Source of the DNA: Methylorubrum thiocyanatum
Lineage (GTDB): Bacteria; Pseudomonadota; Alphaproteobacteria; Rhizobiales; Beijerinckiaceae
Reading direction: 5' to 3'
DNA: 64,000 bases
Assembly: GCA_014138645.1 (NCBI GenBank)
Contig: JACJIB010000002.1
Coordinates: 620,001-684,000 of the forward strand
In this document: positions 8,634-17,169 of the stretch, in pieces
Position numbering within the stretch: the stretch's first letter is position 1
Layout: every line of letters starts with the position of its first letter
The notes under the pieces: generated by a model
The model's database searches: none
What the model saw: the letters and a program-made list of their open reading frames with translations, nothing else
Told to the model about the DNA's origin: nothing
Translations under genes and position numbers: made by a program

Positions 8634-9788
8634 ATGGACACCCTGCCGGGAGGCACGCGCCTCACCCGACTGATCGCCCGCGATTTTCGCAACCACGTCG
8701 ATCTGGATCTGGCCACGACGCGCCGCTTCGTGGCTCTGGTCGGCGAGAACGGTGCGGGAAAGACCAACATCCTCGAGGCGGTCTCGCTGTTCTGTCCGGG
8801 TCGCGGCCTGCGCCGGGCGGATCTCGCGACCATGGCGCGGGTCGGCGGGCCCGGCGGCTTCGCCGTCTCGGCGACGTTGGAGACGGCGGAAGCCGAGCAT
8901 CGGCTGGGCTCCGGCTACGAGCCGCCGGGCTATGACGGCCGCGGCACCCGGGTCTGCCGCATCGACGGAGCCCCCGCCCCCTCCCCCGTCGCCTTCTCGG
9001 AGTTCCTGCGCATCGTCTGGCTCACGCCGGATTTCGACGGGCTTTTCCGCGGCGCGGCCGGCGATCGGCGCCGCTTCCTCGACCGGCTGGTGCTGGCCGT
9101 CGATGCCGGCCACGGCGCCCGTGTCTCGGCGATGGAGCGGGCGCTGCGCTCGCGCAACCGGTTGCTGGACGAGCGGCCGGATGACGGCCGCTGGCTCGAC
9201 GCGGTCGAGCGCGAGGTGGCGGAGCTCGGCGTCGCCGTGGCCCTCGCCCGCCGCGAGACCGTGGAGCGGCTCGACCGGCTGATTGCCGAGACGCGGGACG
9301 ACGCTGCGCCCTTCCCCTGGGCATCCATCCGCTTGGAGGGCGATCTCGACGACCTCGTCGCGGTCTGGCCGGCCTTGGAGGCGGAGGACCGTTTTCGCCG
9401 GGCGCTGATGCAGGGCCGCCACCGGGACCGTGCGGCCGGGCGGACCCTGATCGGGCCGCAAACCACCGACCTTCTCGTGCGCCATGGCCCCAAGGACGTG
9501 CCCGCCGCCACCGCCTCGACCGGCGAGCAGAAGGCGCTGCTGATCGGCCTCGTTCTGGCCCATGCCCGCCTCGTGCGCGCGATGAGCGGGCTCACCCCCC
9601 TGATCCTCCTCGATGAAGTCGCCGCCCATCTCGATCCGCGCCGCCGTGGCGGGCTGTTCGATGCGCTCGAAGCGCTGGAGGGCCAGGTTTGGATGACGGG
9701 CGCCGATCCGGCCCTGTTCGCCGAATTGGAAGGGCGAGCCGACCTGATCGGTGTTTCTGACGGGCGGATTCTGCCCGCGTCAACCTGA
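8634..9788 (+). CDS. recF: DNA replication and repair protein RecF
   Basis: RecF loads RecA at gaps in single-stranded DNA. The 384-residue protein has the family opening (LTRLIARDFRNHVDLDL), Walker A GENGAGKTN near 36, the RecF-specific GDRRRFLDRLV near 142, the signature STGEQKALLIGL near 300 and Walker B PLILLDEVAAHLD near 325. It lies 40 bp after dnaN and converges on the vapBC-like pair, ending three bases from it. Confidence 0.95.
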   Translation: MDTLPGGTRLTRLIARDFRNHVDLDLATTRRFVALVGENGAGKTNILEAVSLFCPGRGLRRADLATMARVGGPGGFAVSATLETAEAEHRLGSGYEPPGYDGRGTRVCRIDGAPAPSPVAFSEFLRIVWLTPDFDGLFRGAAGDRRRFLDRLVLAVDAGHGARVSAMERALRSRNRLLDERPDDGRWLDAVEREVAELGVAVALARRETVERLDRLIAETRDDAAPFPWASIRLEGDLDDLVAVWPALEAEDRFRRALMQGRHRDRAAGRTLIGPQTTDLLVRHGPKDVPAATASTGEQKALLIGLVLAHARLVRAMSGLTPLILLDEVAAHLDPRRRGGLFDALEALEGQVWMTGADPALFAELEGRADLIGVSDGRILPAST

Positions 9789-9791
9789 GTC

Positions 9792-10199
9792 TCAAGCCGT
9801 CGCGGATGCGATGTCCGTTTGCGAAAAATCGTTGCCGACGAAGAGAAGTGGAATGTTGCGCGTCCTCGCGCAGGCATAGGCGAAGCAGTCGCCCATGTTC
9901 AGTTGTGCGGGATGGCCCTGGCCTTTTCCGAAACGGGCAAAGGCGATGAGCGCCGCGTGGCCGTCGCGGGGCTCGATCGCTACAATCTCGATCGACGCCG
10001 CTTTGATAAACTCGCCAATGTCCTGCTGTGCCGTCTCGATGGAAATCCGCTTCTTGCGGCACACGGCCGTCGCGGTCTCGAAAATCGCGAGGGCCGACGT
10101 GATCGGCTCGCTGGATTGCTCAATTTGCTCTGTCAGGGCCTCGAAGCCGGCCTCTCGCGTCAGGATTGCGACCAGAGCAGAGGCATCGACGAACATCAC
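9792..10199 (-). CDS. vapC: PIN-domain toxin, VapC family
   Basis: The 135-residue protein has the PIN-domain acidic set: MFVDASALVAIL (Asp near 5), an E in LAIFETATAV (near 42) and GDCFAYACART (Asp near 105), then PLLFVGNDFSQTDI at the end. VapC toxins are RNases that cleave tRNA or rRNA and are held inactive by VapB. Its start (ATG 10199 or the next codon) overlaps the antitoxin stop in ATGA fashion, as in most vapBC operons. Confidence 0.9.
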   Translation of the reverse strand: MMFVDASALVAILTREAGFEALTEQIEQSSEPITSALAIFETATAVCRKKRISIETAQQDIGEFIKAASIEIVAIEPRDGHAALIAFARFGKGQGHPAQLNMGDCFAYACARTRNIPLLFVGNDFSQTDIASATA

Positions 10200-10432
10200 T
10201 CGTCGTTCAAGCTGTCGAAGAAGGCCTTGTCTGCCTCTAGGCCGGTGCTGGGATAGCTGTCGATGCGATCCAGAAGCGGCTTGATGCGCTCGGCCAGTGG
10301 AAGCGACGCTTCGCGCCGTTGCAGTTCGTTGGAGAGTGCCATACGCACCGCCTCCGCCTTATTGACATGCGTCACCGCCGCCAGCCTTTCGGCCAGAAGC
10401 TCGATCTCCTCGCTTTCGATTGTCAGGGACAT
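10196..10432 (-). CDS. vapB: VapB-type antitoxin
   Basis: The 78-residue protein begins MSLTIESEEIELLAERLAAV and continues with VNKAEAVRMALSNELQRR. This matches the short N-terminal DNA-binding segment of Rv0623/PSK-type VapB antitoxins. The C-terminal tail is acidic, as expected for the toxin-wrapping part. It precedes vapC and probably represses its own promoter, which lies in the gap toward recQ. Confidence 0.85.
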   Translation of the reverse strand: MSLTIESEEIELLAERLAAVTHVNKAEAVRMALSNELQRREASLPLAERIKPLLDRIDSYPSTGLEADKAFFDSLNDE

Positions 10433-10533
10433 GGCTGCATGCCTCGCGGGACTGGGCTAGGGTAGGTGCCGCCCCGCTTCGCCGCAAGCTGTCGCTCCAT
10501 TCCCACCGTTCATTTCAAGCCATCAGAGATCTC

Positions 10534-12381
10534 ATGCCCGCTCGCCTCGACGAGGCCCGTGCCGCGCTGAAGAAGACCTTCGGCTACGACGATTTCCGCC
10601 CCGGTCAGGACGAGGTGATCGGTGCCGTGCTCGACGGCGCGGACGTGTTCGCGGTGATGCCGACGGGCTCGGGCAAGTCGATGACCTACCAGCTGCCCGC
10701 CCTGGTCGATGCCGGGCTGACCGTGGTGGTCTCGCCCCTGATCGCGCTGATGCACGATCAGGTGCAGCAGATGCACGCCTTCGGTATCGAGGCCGCGACC
10801 CTCAACTCGACCGTGGCCGAAGCCACCTCCCGCGAGACGTGGCGCAAGATCCGCTCGGGCGACCTGCGCCTCCTGTTCGTCTCGCCCGAACGCCTCCTGA
10901 TGGACGGCTGCATGGACGCGCTGCGCGGCGCCGGGGTACGGCGGCTCGCGGTGGACGAGGCGCATTGCGTCTCGCAATGGGGCCACGACTTCCGCCCCGA
11001 ATACCGCGAGATCGCCCGCGCCCGCGAGGCGCTCGGCAATGTGCAGACGCTCGCCCTCACCGCCACCGCCGACGCGGCGACCCGGGCCGAGATCGCCGAG
11101 CGGCTGTTCCCGGCGGGGCGGCCCCCGAGAACCTTCGTCCATTCCTTCGACCGGCCGAACATCCGGCTGACCTTCCAGCCCAAGGACAACCCGACCCGCC
11201 AGCTGGAGCGCTTCCTACGCGACCGGCGGGCCGAGAGCGGCATCATCTACTGCTCGTCGCGCAAGCGCGTGGAGCAATTGGCCGACACCCTGAAGGGCGA
11301 CGGCTTCAACGCCCTGCCCTACCATGCCGGGCTCGACCAGAGCACGCGGGCGAGGAACCAGGACACCTTCCTGCAGGAGGACGGCGTGGTGATGACCGCC
11401 ACGATCGCCTTCGGCATGGGCATCAACAAGCCCGACGTGCGCTACGTCTGCCACGCCGACATGCCGACCAACATCGAGGGCTACTATCAGGAGATCGGTC
11501 GCGCCGGCCGCGACGGGCTGCCCTCCGACACGCTGACCCTCTACGGCCTCGACGACATGGCGCTGCGCCGCCGCCAGATCGACGAAAAGGAGATCTCGGA
11601 GGAGCGCCGCCGTGTGGAGCGGCGCAAGCTCGAGGCGATGATCGCGCTCTGCGAGGGCGCCGCTTGTCGGCGCCAGTCGCTGCTCGGCTATTTCGGCGAG
11701 GCGAGCGAGCGGTGTGGCCGCTGCGATCTCTGCCGCAGCGGCGTCTCCCTCATCGACGGCACGGTGGCGGCGCAGAAGCTGCTCTCGGCCATCGTACGCA
11801 CCGGCCAGCGCTTCGGCGCCGCCTATGTCTGCGACGTCGTGCACGGCAAGGAGAGCGAACCGATCCGCCGCAACGGGCACGCCGCGCTGAAGACCTTCGG
11901 CGTCGGCGCCGACAAGCCCGTCGCGGCGTGGCGCGCCCTCCTGCGCCAGCTCTTCGCTGCGGGGGCCGTGGCCGAGAACACCGACGGCTATGGCGGCCTC
12001 GTCATGACCGAGAAGGGCGAGGCGATCCTGTTCGGGCGCGAGACCATCGAGGTCCGCCCCGATCCCGAGCCGAAGAAGGCCGAACCCAGGAGCCGTCGCC
12101 CCGTCGCCCGCGACGACGAGGCGAACGCGCTGAACGAGGCGGACGAGGCCCTGTTCCAGCACCTGCGCGGCCTGCGGGCCACCATCGCCCGGGCCGAGGG
12201 CATCGCCGCCTTCATGGTGTTTCCAGATCGGACGCTGATCGAGATGGCGCGTGCGAAGCCGGTCGATCTCTGGGCGCTCCGCACGGTCCACGGGGTCGGC
12301 GAGCGCAAGCGCGAGGCCTATGGCCAGCGTTTCACCGATGCGATCAGCGAATTTCTGGCCGACGCCAAGAAGACCGGTTGA
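10534..12381 (+). CDS. recQ: ATP-dependent DNA helicase RecQ
   Basis: RecQ is a 3'-5' helicase acting with RecFOR in gap repair. The 615-residue product has Walker A MPTGSGKSMTYQ near 42, the DEAH box VDEAHCVSQWGHDFRPEY near 139, motif VI EIGRAGRDGLPSD, a zinc-binding cluster (C-x-AC...CGRCDLC) and a C-terminal HRDC domain (ALFQHLRGLRATIARAEGI). ATG 10534 fits the RecQ N-terminus; the upstream in-frame extension overlaps vapB and looks non-coding. Confidence 0.95.
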   Translation: MPARLDEARAALKKTFGYDDFRPGQDEVIGAVLDGADVFAVMPTGSGKSMTYQLPALVDAGLTVVVSPLIALMHDQVQQMHAFGIEAATLNSTVAEATSRETWRKIRSGDLRLLFVSPERLLMDGCMDALRGAGVRRLAVDEAHCVSQWGHDFRPEYREIARAREALGNVQTLALTATADAATRAEIAERLFPAGRPPRTFVHSFDRPNIRLTFQPKDNPTRQLERFLRDRRAESGIIYCSSRKRVEQLADTLKGDGFNALPYHAGLDQSTRARNQDTFLQEDGVVMTATIAFGMGINKPDVRYVCHADMPTNIEGYYQEIGRAGRDGLPSDTLTLYGLDDMALRRRQIDEKEISEERRRVERRKLEAMIALCEGAACRRQSLLGYFGEASERCGRCDLCRSGVSLIDGTVAAQKLLSAIVRTGQRFGAAYVCDVVHGKESEPIRRNGHAALKTFGVGADKPVAAWRALLRQLFAAGAVAENTDGYGGLVMTEKGEAILFGRETIEVRPDPEPKKAEPRSRRPVARDDEANALNEADEALFQHLRGLRATIARAEGIAAFMVFPDRTLIEMARAKPVDLWALRTVHGVGERKREAYGQRFTDAISEFLADAKKTG

Positions 12382-12559
12382 ACGGGGTGCCGCGCGATCC
12401 GAGCGGGGGCCGCGTCAGCAAGCTCGCGCGACCCAGGTGTGAGGACCGAATCCGCGACCCGGAACGGATCGACCGGATATGGTCTGAACCGTCTCGATCA
12501 CACGTCCGACGACTCGCCGCGACCGCCGGCCGCAGGACCGGCGATTTGCCATGCAAGCC

Positions 12560-12648
12560 TTATCCACATATTGTCCACAGGAAGAACATAACAGGAACAT
12601 AGGCCGCTGGTGAAGCTGGCGCGCATCCGCTCACGGGCCCTGTCCACA
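12560..12648 (+). promoter_or_regulatory. Cluster of three DnaA-box-like sites
   Basis: A perfect box TTATCCACA lies at 12560-12568, TTGTCCACA at 12571-12579 (one mismatch, 11 bp start to start, same face of the helix) and CTGTCCACA at 12640-12648 (two mismatches). All are on the plus strand. The sequence between the second and third includes a mildly AT-rich patch (12580-12600). The sites lie in the recQ-downstream gap, within 7 kb of dnaA. They could be DnaA regulatory sites, a titration locus or part of an origin. Confidence 0.6.
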
Positions 12649-12663
12649 GCCTTGGGACGAACC

Positions 12664-13350
12664 ATGAGAACCGCCGACAAGCAGATCGCCGACATCCTCG
12701 TGCGCTACGGTGAGCCCTTCGCGGGCAATGTCTGGCGCGTGCAGGGCACCGCCGTCATCTACCACAAGACGCTGGAGCGGATTGCCGCCCACACGAAGAT
12801 CCGCTTCGACTCGCCGACCCTGCTGCGCAGCGAGCGCGACGAGGCGGTGATTCTCGTCACCGGCCGCATGCCGGGCGAGAAGGCCGGCGAGGAGCGGATC
12901 GAGTGGTCGATCGGCGAGGCGCTGGTGAACGTGAACTACCGCGTCTCCGGGCGTCAGGCGGCCTACGTCTATGCCATGGCCGAGAAGCGGGCGAAGGACC
13001 GGGTGATCCTCAAGCTGATTGAGCTGCACGGTCTCGTCTATTCGGAGGAGGAGGCGGACGAGTTCCGCCAGAACCAGCCCATGGCGATCCGTGCCGTGGA
13101 CGAGGATTTCGACGCCTCGCCCGCTTTCGACGAGGTGACCGAGCAGGAGGCCGACCTCAAGCGCCTGATCGATGAGGCGGAATCGATCAACGCGGTCACC
13201 GATCTGATGCTCGATGAGCGCACGCAAGGCATCCTCAACGCCATGCCGCACGGCACCCGCGAGGAGGTGCGCGATTACGCCAAGGCGCGCCTGCGGGCGC
13301 TTGGCTGGCCGCCGGCCAAGAAGGCCGGCCGCGGCAGCCGCGCCGCGTAA
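12664..13350 (+). CDS. Conserved hypothetical protein, possibly DNA-recombination related
   Basis: Product of 228 residues from ATG 12664 (MRTADKQIADILVRYG). An in-frame GTG at 12610 would make it 246 residues, but that would translate across the third DnaA-box-like site. The middle reads GTAVIYHKTLERIAAHTKI...SGRQAAYVYAMAEKRAKDRVILKLI. The 'MAEKRAKDR' turn is faintly like phage single-strand annealing proteins of the Rad52 type, which would suit its place between recQ and recD2. The C-terminus is basic (KKAGRGSRAA). I cannot assign a function with confidence. Confidence 0.7.
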   Translation: MRTADKQIADILVRYGEPFAGNVWRVQGTAVIYHKTLERIAAHTKIRFDSPTLLRSERDEAVILVTGRMPGEKAGEERIEWSIGEALVNVNYRVSGRQAAYVYAMAEKRAKDRVILKLIELHGLVYSEEEADEFRQNQPMAIRAVDEDFDASPAFDEVTEQEADLKRLIDEAESINAVTDLMLDERTQGILNAMPHGTREEVRDYAKARLRALGWPPAKKAGRGSRAA

Positions 13351-13429
13351 CGGGATCCGGAAGGGCGAGCCCTTCGGCGGGGTCTCGGGGCAGAGCGCCG
13401 GCGCTCACCAGGGCTCTGCTCTGGACCCG

Positions 13430-13449
13430 CGAAAGGACTTGTCCTTTCG
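13430..13449 (+). repeat. Perfect intergenic palindrome upstream of recD2
   Basis: CGAAAGGAC and its complement GTCCTTTCG are separated by TT, giving nine-pair arms 21 bp before the recD2 start. Palindromes of this look, within a GGACCCGC-rich context, recur between genes in Methylobacterium genomes as I remember them. It may therefore be an interspersed extragenic repeat rather than a recD2-specific operator. Confidence 0.6.
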
Positions 13450-13470
13450 AAACCATGATGGGGTGAGCCT

Positions 13471-15654
13471 ATGAACGCGCCGGTGCGGCCACCCGACCTC
13501 GACGTGTTGGCGGGCTCGGTCGAGCGCGTCACTTTCCACAGCGCCGAGACGGGATTCTGCGTCCTGAAGGTCCATGCCCGCGGCCGGCGCGATCTCGTGC
13601 CGGTGGTGGGCCATGCGCCGGCCATTGCCGCGGGCGAGTGGCTGACGGCGGCGGGCCGCTGGACCACGGATCGCGAGCACGGCCTCCAGTTCCGCGCCGA
13701 GACGCTCCAGGTCACACCGCCGACCGGCATCGAGGGGATCGAACGTTATCTCGCCTCGGGGCAGATGCGCGGCATCGGCCCGATGATGGCCAAGCGCATC
13801 GTCGCCGCCTTCGGCGAAGCGGTGTTCGAGATCATCGAGGCCGAGCCCGCCCGCCTCACCGAGGTCGAGGGCATCGGCCGCAAGCGCGCCGCCCGCATCG
13901 TCAAGGGCTGGGCCGAGCAGAAGGCGGTGCGGGAGATCATGATCTTCCTGCACGCCCACGGCGTCGGCACCGCGCGAGCGACCCGCATCTTCCACACCTA
14001 TGGTGGGGATTCGCTGAAGGTCATGGCGGAGGATCCGTACCGCCTCGCCCGCGACATCCGCGGCATCGGCTTCCGCACGGCGGATTCCATCGCGCTGCGC
14101 CTCGGCCTCGCCCGCGACGCGCCGCAGCGGCTCGCCGCGGGCGTATCCTACGCCCTCCAGAAGGCGATGGACGAGGGCCATTGCGGGTTGCCCGTCGAGA
14201 GGCTGGTGCGGCTCGCCGCCGATCTCCTCGAAGTGGCGCCCGACCTCGTCCGGGTTGCGGCCGCGCTCGTCCTGCGCGAGGGCCGCGAGGTCGTTGCCGA
14301 TACCCTGCGCGGGGAGCCCTGCCTGTTCCTGAAGGGACTGCACGGCGCCGAGCGCGCCATCGCCATGCGGATGGCCGAGCGGGCGACGGGAGCGCCGCCC
14401 TGGCCGGAGATCGACTTCGCCCTCGCTCGCCCCTGGGTCGAGGCGAAGACCGGCAAGACGCTCTCGGCCTCGCAGGCCGAGGCGGTCGGGCTCGTGCTGC
14501 GCTCGAAGCTCTGCGTGCTCACCGGCGGGCCCGGCGTCGGAAAGACCTCCACCCTCGACGCAATCCTGCGCATTCTCACGGCCAAGGGCGTGCGCGTGCT
14601 GCTCGCCGCCCCCACCGGACGCGCCGCCAAGCGCATGGCCGAGCAGACCGGGCTGGAGGCCCGCACCCTCCACCGCCTGCTGGAGGTCGACCCGCGCAAC
14701 GGCGGCTTTCAGCGCGGGGAGGACAACCCGCTCGACTGCGATCTCCTCGTCATCGACGAGACCTCGATGGTCGACGTGCCGCTGATGCATGCCGTGCTCA
14801 AGGCGGTGCCGGAGAGGGCCGGCCTGATCCTCGTCGGCGACGTCGATCAGCTGCCCTCCGTCGGCCCCGGGCAGGTGCTCGCCGACCTGATCGCGTCCGG
14901 CCGCGTTCCTGTGGCCCGCCTGACCGAGATCTTCCGCCAGGCGGCGCAGAGCCGGATCGTCGTCAATGCCCACAGCATCAACACCGGCCGCATGCCGGTC
15001 ACGGCGCCGAAGGGGGAGGAGAGCGACTTCTACCTCGTGGAGATCGAGGATGCCGAGGCGGGCGTGGAGACGCTGATCGACCTCGTGACCCGCCGCATCC
15101 CGCGCCGCTTCGGCCTCGATCCGGCCCGCGACATCCAAGTGCTGACGCCGATGATCCGCGGCTCGCTCGGCAGCCGCAACCTCAACCACGCCCTCCAGCG
15201 CGTGTTGAATCCCTCCCCCCCGGCGCAGGTGGAGCGCTTCGGCTGGCGCTTCGCCCCCGGCGACCGGGTGATGGAGACCCGCAACGACTACGACCGCGAC
15301 GTGTTCAACGGCGATCTCGGCACGGTGAGCGCCATCGACGCGGAGGAGGAGGCGCTCGTGGTCGATTTCGACGGTCGGCCGGTGATCTACCCGTTCGGCG
15401 AACTCGACACGCTGGTGCCGGCCTTCGCTACGACGATTCACAAGGCGCAGGGGTCGGAATACCCGGCCGTGGTGATTCCGGTGGTCACGCAGCACCGCAC
15501 GATGCTCGCGCGCAACCTCCTCTATACCGGCGTGACCCGCGGGCGCCGCCTCGTCGTGCTCGTGGGTCAACGCCGGGCGGTCGGCTTGGCGATCCGCGAG
15601 GGCGCGGCGCGGCGGCGCTGGACCAAGCTGCGGGAATGGCTCGAGACCGCCTGA
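13471..15654 (+). CDS. recD2: RecD2-like 5'-3' DNA helicase (SF1B)
   Basis: The 727-residue protein has an OB-like N-terminal domain (VERVTFHSAETGFCVLKV) and tandem helix-hairpin-helix elements (GIGPMMAKRIV, EVEGIGRKRAARIV, DIRGIGFRTADSIA). The helicase core follows, with Walker A GGPGVGKTSTL near 351, Walker B DLLVIDETSMVD near 426 and a C-terminal UvrD-like domain (TTIHKAQGSEYPAVVIP, LLYTGVTRGRR). This matches RecD2, the RecBC-independent RecD, in domain order and length. It is likely involved in repair or replication-fork maintenance. Confidence 0.94.
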   Translation: MNAPVRPPDLDVLAGSVERVTFHSAETGFCVLKVHARGRRDLVPVVGHAPAIAAGEWLTAAGRWTTDREHGLQFRAETLQVTPPTGIEGIERYLASGQMRGIGPMMAKRIVAAFGEAVFEIIEAEPARLTEVEGIGRKRAARIVKGWAEQKAVREIMIFLHAHGVGTARATRIFHTYGGDSLKVMAEDPYRLARDIRGIGFRTADSIALRLGLARDAPQRLAAGVSYALQKAMDEGHCGLPVERLVRLAADLLEVAPDLVRVAAALVLREGREVVADTLRGEPCLFLKGLHGAERAIAMRMAERATGAPPWPEIDFALARPWVEAKTGKTLSASQAEAVGLVLRSKLCVLTGGPGVGKTSTLDAILRILTAKGVRVLLAAPTGRAAKRMAEQTGLEARTLHRLLEVDPRNGGFQRGEDNPLDCDLLVIDETSMVDVPLMHAVLKAVPERAGLILVGDVDQLPSVGPGQVLADLIASGRVPVARLTEIFRQAAQSRIVVNAHSINTGRMPVTAPKGEESDFYLVEIEDAEAGVETLIDLVTRRIPRRFGLDPARDIQVLTPMIRGSLGSRNLNHALQRVLNPSPPAQVERFGWRFAPGDRVMETRNDYDRDVFNGDLGTVSAIDAEEEALVVDFDGRPVIYPFGELDTLVPAFATTIHKAQGSEYPAVVIPVVTQHRTMLARNLLYTGVTRGRRLVVLVGQRRAVGLAIREGAARRRWTKLREWLETA

Positions 15655-15796
15655 GCCGCGGGCCACCGTTGCGTTTTGCCCTCGCCCCGGCCCCGCCGCA
15701 TCGTGTAGGCAGCGGGCGAAGGGGCGGCTTGCCGAGGCGCCCCGCCCATCGCGAGAACGGCGGCCCGCTATTTCTGACCCCGACGACACGCAGCCG

Positions 15797-16981
15797 GTGC
15801 GGCAGGTCTTCTACCTGCCGGGTTTCGATCCGCGCGAGCCCGAGACCTATTGGGGCCTGTTCCGCCGCGAGAGCCGCATCACGGCGGAGCGGCGCGGCAT
15901 GGCCCTCACGGTCGGCGAAGCGGTCCGTTCCGCCGACGGGATCAGCCTCGATTGGGACGTCGCAAGCGAAGTCGCCGGCGTCGAGACGCGGGTACGCTAC
16001 AGCCTCCTGCGCTGGGACGACATCGTCCGCGACCGCTTCCCCCGCTCGAATCTGCGCCGGCTGACGAGCCTGCCGGGCTTGTGGTGGCGGCTCTGGCGCT
16101 CCGGCTATCTGCGGACGTTCCGGCGCGAGGCGCGGCGCTTCCACCGGGTCATCGTCAGCGTGCACCAGTTCTATTGGCTCTTCGTCCTGCTGAGCCTCGG
16201 CCTCGCCGTCGCGGCGGTGACGCTGACGCCGCTCGCAGCATTGCCATGGTTCGCCGACGCGATCCTCGTCCCGGTCCTCGCCTACGCGATCCTGAGCCTC
16301 ATCACGCACCTGACGCGGGGGAAGCCGCTCTACGTCGCCCATCTCGTCGACGACACCGCCTTCACCCACGACCATGCCTCCGGCCGCGAGACCGCCATGC
16401 GCGAGCGGCTCGGCCCTTGGGCGGAGCGCATCCGCGCGGCGGAGGGGCGGGCAAACGAAATCGTAGTGATCGGCCATTCGTCGTCGAGTTTCCTCGCCTT
16501 CGAGTGCCTCGACCGCATTCTGAAGGCCGATCCCGGCTTCGGCCGGCGGGGGACGCCGGTGACCCTCGTGACCATCGGCAGCGTCATCCCCTGGATCACC
16601 CTCGACCCGCTGGCAAAGGAGACGCGCGGCTCGCTCGATCGGGTCGGGCGGAACACCGCGATCGGATGGCTCGACATCCGCGCCAATTGGGACTGGCTCT
16701 CGATCCATCTGCGCGATCCTGTCAGCGCCTCGGGCTTGCCGGCGCCGCCCTCAGGCCGCTTTGCGGTGATGCGGGTCGATATCGAGGATCTGATCGAGCC
16801 CGATCTCGTGGCGCGGCGGCGCTGGAACCTGTTCCGCATGCACTTCCAGCTTCTGATGTCGAGCCGCGACCGGGACGCGTTCGATTACGTTGCCTTCGTC
16901 GCCGGGCCCGAGCCGGTCCACGCGGCGGTGGAACGCTGCCGCACGCACCGCCTTGCACCGGCCGGCGAGGAGCTGGGCTGA
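15797..16981 (+). CDS. Hypothetical membrane protein with lipase-like GHSSSS motif
   Basis: About 394 residues from GTG 15797; the open frame extends a little further upstream. It opens with VFYLPGFDPREPETYWG, which reads like the first strand and oxyanion region of an alpha/beta hydrolase. Two hydrophobic segments (around 120-165) form a probable membrane hairpin, and EIVVIGHSSSSFLAFECL near 222 fits a nucleophile elbow (G-H-S-x-S). The serine-hydrolase reading is an inference; I could not place the acid and histidine with confidence. The neighbours (recD2, purL) give no functional hint. Confidence 0.7.
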   Translation: MRQVFYLPGFDPREPETYWGLFRRESRITAERRGMALTVGEAVRSADGISLDWDVASEVAGVETRVRYSLLRWDDIVRDRFPRSNLRRLTSLPGLWWRLWRSGYLRTFRREARRFHRVIVSVHQFYWLFVLLSLGLAVAAVTLTPLAALPWFADAILVPVLAYAILSLITHLTRGKPLYVAHLVDDTAFTHDHASGRETAMRERLGPWAERIRAAEGRANEIVVIGHSSSSFLAFECLDRILKADPGFGRRGTPVTLVTIGSVIPWITLDPLAKETRGSLDRVGRNTAIGWLDIRANWDWLSIHLRDPVSASGLPAPPSGRFAVMRVDIEDLIEPDLVARRRWNLFRMHFQLLMSSRDRDAFDYVAFVAGPEPVHAAVERCRTHRLAPAGEELG

Positions 16982-17169
16982 GGGAAACACGGGATCGAAT
17001 GGTGCACAATCGGATGGCGGGAGCGTGCGCCCTTTGCAGCCGCGGCTGATCCGCACTAGAGCGATGCACAAAGTCGGTTCGCGTCGCAGCGAGTGCACAC
17101 GGCTCTCCGTCGGACGGCTCCGCTGGGGCCGGAACGACCTGCGGCAATGGTTTGGGACAGGGCCTTCGG

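Noticed and set aside
13405..15789. Long minus-strand open frame opposite recD2
   Set aside because: Antisense of a clearly assigned helicase; it has no motifs and typical shadow composition.
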